Shown piece after piece: positions 60,783-64,000 of a DNA stretch of 64,000 nt. The stretch lies in contig NZ_KB905378.1 of the NCBI RefSeq assembly GCF_000379085.1, positions 591,075-655,074 on the forward strand, written 5' to 3'. A program made the position numbers and the translations under genes. The stretch comes from Halomicrobium katesii DSM 19301. Its GTDB lineage: Archaea; Halobacteriota; Halobacteria; Halobacteriales; Haloarculaceae. Under the pieces are notes generated by a model. The model was given only the letters and a program-made list of their open reading frames with translations. It ran no database searches and was not told where the DNA came from. How positions within the stretch are numbered: position 1 is the first letter of the stretch; every line of letters begins with the position of its first letter.

Positions 60783-62345
60783 TTAATCGTCCGCTGGCTG
60801 CTCGATTCGCTCGATTCCGGGGATCCCCTGGACCCCCATGTCGGCGAGTTCCTGTTTGAGATCCTGTTCGTCTTCGACGTTCTGAGAGAGTTCCATCGCC
60901 TGCGCGAAGTTCTTCACCAGACCACAGTTGGGTCCTTCGGGGGTCTCTGACGGACAGATCCGGCCCCACTGGGTCGCGTGCAGGTCACGCGCCTCGAAGT
61001 GAGGCTGACTCCGAGAGAGCGGCGAACGGAGGCGGCGCAGGTGAGAGAGCACGCCCATGTAATCGGTCCGGTCGACCAGCTGGCTCACGCCGGAGCGGCC
61101 GCCGACCCAGTTGCCCGTCGCGATCGGGTGTTCGAGCCGTTCGGTCAGCACGTCCGACCGAACGACCGTCGACACCGAGAGCTGACGGTTGCGCATGTTG
61201 GCCCGTTCGAGCTGGTACTTCACGTCGCGTGCCAGCTTGTTCAGCGCGGTCCGGAACAGGTCTTTCATCAGGTCGCCGCTGACCTTCAGGCGCTTGTTGG
61301 AGTAGTGGTCCTTGTCGTCCGCGTCGCGCCGACCGAGCGCGAGCTCGAAGCAGGCTTCCGCCATCCGGCAGAGGTAGAAGGCCTTGTTGATGCGTACGTC
61401 CTCCTCGTCGACGCCCTCCTCGTGAAGGTGGGGCAGGAGATAGCGGTCGATGACGTAGTTGGCTCGCTTGAGCTGGTAGTTCTTGCCCTGGCCGGAGGCG
61501 ACGCGCTCGCCCAGCGTCTCGATCGCGCCCTCGGTGGTCTGGACGTCGGCGGCCTCCAGGTTCTCCAGCATGAACTTCACGATCTCCGGGTCGTCGCTGA
61601 CGCGGTGGACGATCTCCTCGTCGGACTCCAGGCCCAGCGCACGCACGAGAGTCACGAAGTTGATCGAACCCGAGACGCTCGGGAAGGAGACTTCGAGGAT
61701 GCCGTCGCGGGTTCGCTCACAGAGGACGAGGGCACGGTAGCCACGGCGCTGGGAGAAGGTCTTGGCGACCTGCACGTCGTCGCCGTACTTGGTGTCGTGT
61801 TCCGCGAGGATCTTGTTGGGCGCGAGGTCCTCGCTGGTCATCAGGACTCGTTCCGAGCCGTTGACACAGAAGTAGCCGCCGGGGTCGGCGGGGTCCTCGC
61901 CGATGTCGATCAGCTCTTCGTCGGTGAACCCGTCGATGTTACACTTGTTCGAGCCGACCATGATCGGCATCCGGCCGATCTTGGTCTCGGTCTGGTCGAC
62001 GACGACCTCCTCTTCCTCGTCGCCGCCCCGAACGATCGCCATCTCCATGAAGACCGGCGCGGAGTAGGTGATGTTTCGCAGTCGGGCCTCCTGTGGGTAG
62101 AGCAGTTCCTCGCTGCCGTCGGCCTCACGGACCCGAGGCGTGACGACGCGCACGTCACCGAGTTCGACGAAGACCGGCTCCTGGCCCTCCTTGTCGCCGA
62201 TGTCGGTCTCGATCGTCTCCTTCTCGTCGACGACCTGCTGCATGCCCCGGTCGAGGAAGGAGTTGAACGATCGGAAGTGATGCTCCGCCAGGCGCTCCCG
62301 CGAGAAGTACTCCCGAGAGATCGCGCGTCGGTCGTTGACGTCCAT
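60783..62345 (-). CDS. rpoB2: RNA polymerase subunit B''
   Basis: A 520-residue N-terminal half of the second-largest subunit. CNIDGFTDEELIDIGEDPAD and GYFCVNGSERVLMTSEDLAP lie in the protrusion and lobe; LHATQWGRICPSETPEGPNC is the conserved fork region at the end. It overlaps the rpoH stop by one base and is followed 3 bp later by B'. Confidence 0.97.
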   Translation of the reverse strand: MDVNDRRAISREYFSRERLAEHHFRSFNSFLDRGMQQVVDEKETIETDIGDKEGQEPVFVELGDVRVVTPRVREADGSEELLYPQEARLRNITYSAPVFMEMAIVRGGDEEEEVVVDQTETKIGRMPIMVGSNKCNIDGFTDEELIDIGEDPADPGGYFCVNGSERVLMTSEDLAPNKILAEHDTKYGDDVQVAKTFSQRRGYRALVLCERTRDGILEVSFPSVSGSINFVTLVRALGLESDEEIVHRVSDDPEIVKFMLENLEAADVQTTEGAIETLGERVASGQGKNYQLKRANYVIDRYLLPHLHEEGVDEEDVRINKAFYLCRMAEACFELALGRRDADDKDHYSNKRLKVSGDLMKDLFRTALNKLARDVKYQLERANMRNRQLSVSTVVRSDVLTERLEHPIATGNWVGGRSGVSQLVDRTDYMGVLSHLRRLRSPLSRSQPHFEARDLHATQWGRICPSETPEGPNCGLVKNFAQAMELSQNVEDEQDLKQELADMGVQGIPGIERIEQPADD

Positions 62346-62572
62346 CAGGACACCACCAGTCGATACACGACTGCCTGATCGGTCGTTCGCGAATTACGGA
62401 CGATCTTGATCACGTCGCCGACCTCGGCCTCGTCGGGGGTGGCCGGGTCGGTGCGTTTGATCTTCGGCAGGTCCGTCTTTTTGATGTTGTACTCCTCGAG
62501 CACGTCGTCGAGAACGTCCTCGTCGACGATGCTGTGGTCTGGAACGAGTTCGTGTTGGCTTACGTCTACCAT
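62345..62572 (-). CDS. rpoH: RNA polymerase subunit H
   Basis: A 75-residue subunit equivalent to the eukaryotic Rpb5 C-terminal domain. [20 protein letters not shown] and [20 protein letters not shown], then [20 protein letters not shown], are canonical. First gene of the polymerase cluster. Confidence 0.97.
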   Translation of the reverse strand: MVDVSQHELVPDHSIVDEDVLDDVLEEYNIKKTDLPKIKRTDPATPDEAEVGDVIKIVRNSRTTDQAVVYRLVVS

Positions 62573-62897
62573 GTGTGTTGTTGCCGGCGAGTGGAGAAGG
62601 TGGCTGTCACGAGATACTACAGGTCGTTATTAGCGGAACGCATTTAACCCTTGCCAAGTCCGTCTGCAGTAGCTATCGAACGCCGGGCCGGTCGCCGCGT
62701 CGTCAGAAACTATGCGAACGACCTTCATAGTCGTTTGGGTCCGGGCAGATCTGGCCCTCCCCGGACCGCAGACGCCGACAGACGACCGGTCGGGCTGGCG
62801 CGACGCCGGGCGCTGACCCCACCACGACACCACAACCCAATGACGGCGCGTTTGGAAAGCCTTAATACTATCACCAGGATACGATGAGATGCGTCGT
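62573..62897. other. divergent promoter region of rpoH and tRNA-Asp
   Basis: No gene is seen. Minus-strand GGGTTAAATGC (about 62640-62650) is a TATA region for rpoH, giving a leader of roughly 45 bases. Plus-strand GGAAAGCCTTAATACTA (62854-62870) is a BRE/TATA pair about 30 bp before the first tRNA-Asp. The middle (62660-62850) has no visible structure of note. Confidence 0.6.
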
Positions 62898-62970
62898 GCC
62901 CGGATGGTGTAGTGGCCCATCATACGACCCTGTCACGGTCGTGACGCGGGTTCAAATCCCGCTCCGGGCG
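62898..62970 (+). tRNA. tRNA-Asp (GTC anticodon), copy 1
   Basis: GCCCGGA pairs with TCCGGGC; the anticodon stem ACGACC/GGTCGT encloses CTGTCAC, anticodon GTC. G is the discriminator base; no encoded CCA or intron. Promoter CTTAATA lies about 31-37 bp upstream. Confidence 0.97.
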
Positions 62971-63013
62971 CTTCTGCTGTGAACGAATTGCCGAACAACT
63001 GAAAATCCGTCGT

Positions 63014-63086
63014 GCCCGGATGGTGTAGTGGCCCATCATACGACCCTGTCACGGTCGTGACGCGGGTTCAAATCCCGCTCCGGGCG
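63014..63086 (+). tRNA. tRNA-Asp (GTC anticodon), copy 2
   Basis: Identical to the copy at 62898 over all 73 bases, 43 bp downstream and likely on the same transcript. The short CGTCGT before each copy is also shared, so the unit was tandemly duplicated. Confidence 0.97.
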
Positions 63087-63303
63087 TTCTACGACAGTTC
63101 ACTCCCCCCAGCGAAGCCTCTCGTCGTCGATCGACACCCGGCTGTGGCTCACAGAACACGTGGCGTGGAAGGGGAAAAGTCCCCTCACCCTGTCATAGGT
63201 CCGTCCCACCTCGGGAGGCGGACACGGCTGTGATCGGCCGACGGCGATAAATGCTTTGCGGGGGTGGGGAACTGTTTAGTGTCGGCGCACGAATCTCGCC
63301 CGT

Positions 63304-63957
63304 ATGGAGGACGTGGACCGCGAATCGATGCCGCGGGCGATCGTCGAGGAGTTTCTGGCACGCGAACGCGGGACGCGCGCGCTGCTGGACGACCTCGAGA
63401 AGCTGGCGATCGAGGGCCGGACCGAGGAGTTGCACGATCGGATCGAGAACCTCGCCGAGAACGACGAGGCGGTCTTCTACACCGTCGCGTTCAGCCTCGC
63501 GGACTCGGTGCAGTTCTTCGGCGACGTGGAGTCCCAGCTCGACGTGACCGCGGCCGATCGGCTCCGGGAGCTTGCCGAGACGTACCCGACGCTGGCAGAA
63601 CCGTTCGCCGTCGTTCGAACGGAGCTGTCCGAAGACCGAAAGAACCCGGTGACGAACGTCAGCTACAGCGTCGCCTACCACCGTGGGATCGAGTCGCCGA
63701 TCGTCACCTACCGCCCGCTGTCGGGCGGGCGAGAACTCTACGAGTCGCGAGCGACGCCGTCGGAAGTGCTGGGCACGGCCGCAGACCTCGTGGCGGCGAC
63801 GACCGACGCGCTCGACGTGGCCCTGGAGAGCGATCACTCGGTCAACACGGAGGAGCTGAGCGAGCTGATCGACCGCCGCGAGCGACTGGAGACGGAGCTG
63901 TCGCGCCTGCGTGACGATCTCGACGAGCTCCGACGGACGCCGATCGACGGCGAGTAG
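63304..63957 (+). CDS. hypothetical helical protein
   Basis: A 217-residue acidic, mostly helical protein. The N-terminal half (RAIVEEFLARERGTRALLDD and on) and middle (NPVTNVSYSVAYHRGIESPI, SGGRELYESRATPSEVLGTA) do not match a family I can name. The C-terminal 50 residues (SELIDRRERLETELSRLRDD) form a coiled coil, suggesting dimerisation. A TTTAG-type promoter lies about 30 bp upstream. A new promoter-like GTTTATATG begins at 63977 for a gene beyond the window. Confidence 0.7.
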   Translation: MEDVDRESMPRAIVEEFLARERGTRALLDDLEKLAIEGRTEELHDRIENLAENDEAVFYTVAFSLADSVQFFGDVESQLDVTAADRLRELAETYPTLAEPFAVVRTELSEDRKNPVTNVSYSVAYHRGIESPIVTYRPLSGGRELYESRATPSEVLGTAADLVAATTDALDVALESDHSVNTEELSELIDRRERLETELSRLRDDLDELRRTPIDGE

Positions 63958-64000
63958 CGAGGCCACACCGGATGCGTTTATATGTCCAGGGACAGAAGCA

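Overview
The window comes from a halophilic archaeon (class Halobacteria). The evidence is high GC, acidic proteins, leaderless promoters, RNA polymerase genes split as B''/B' and A'/A'', and haloarchaeal signature genes: UbaA, a HalX regulator, F420 reductase, phytoene synthase, L15e, aEF-2 and aEF-1alpha. The composition would suit the Haloarculaceae, but the genus cannot be fixed from the sequence alone.

Layout. 1-6.6 kb: end of an F420:NADP reductase, an FtsZ-like orphan, the archaeal PIN-ATPase-KH protein, nikR, and a nickel/cobalt ECF transporter operon. 6.7-15.5 kb: a VOC protein, gamma-glutamyltransferase, an MFS carrier, a DUF368 lipid-carrier transporter, an M20 peptidase, and a HalX/PAS signalling pair whose kinase-like member lacks both the phospho-accepting His and an ATPase domain. 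15.5-18.0 kb: a segment bounded by 122-bp direct repeats, AT-rich in its centre, with a secreted Cys-rich protein and small membrane proteins. 18-36 kb: mixed housekeeping and small haloarchaeal genes (RidA, M32 peptidase, a soluble transducer, UbaA, a BtuF-like protein, L15e, phytoene synthase, an RNase R-like enzyme, a J-domain ferredoxin, a nitrite/sulfite reductase and an aldo/keto reductase). 36-40 kb: tRNA-Ala, S10, EF-1alpha, homoserine dehydrogenase with an ACT protein. 40-47 kb: a Tat-exported fibre-like protein with an S74-type chaperone end, then two overlapping 7TM histidine kinases, the first with Gln in place of the catalytic His. 47-63 kb: EF-2, a biotin ECF transporter, then the rpoH-B''-B'-A'-A''-nusA-S12-S7 cluster on the minus strand, two identical tRNA-Asp genes and one unknown gene.

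The most striking feature is a set of 75-80 bp near-perfect palindromes in two sequence families, nine full copies and one remnant. Each begins TAC and ends GTA, and most are flanked by a direct TGA on both sides. Several sit exactly on TGA stop codons. Two copies interrupt reading frames, and removing the palindrome plus one TGA restores each frame exactly. They behave like tiny non-autonomous mobile hairpins with a TGA target; no transposase for them is visible in the window.

Other points worth following are the catalytically altered kinase pair, the island's Cys-rich secreted protein, clusters of perfect hairpins after S10 and EF-2, and a tandem palindromic operator in front of a small membrane-protein/HTH pair.
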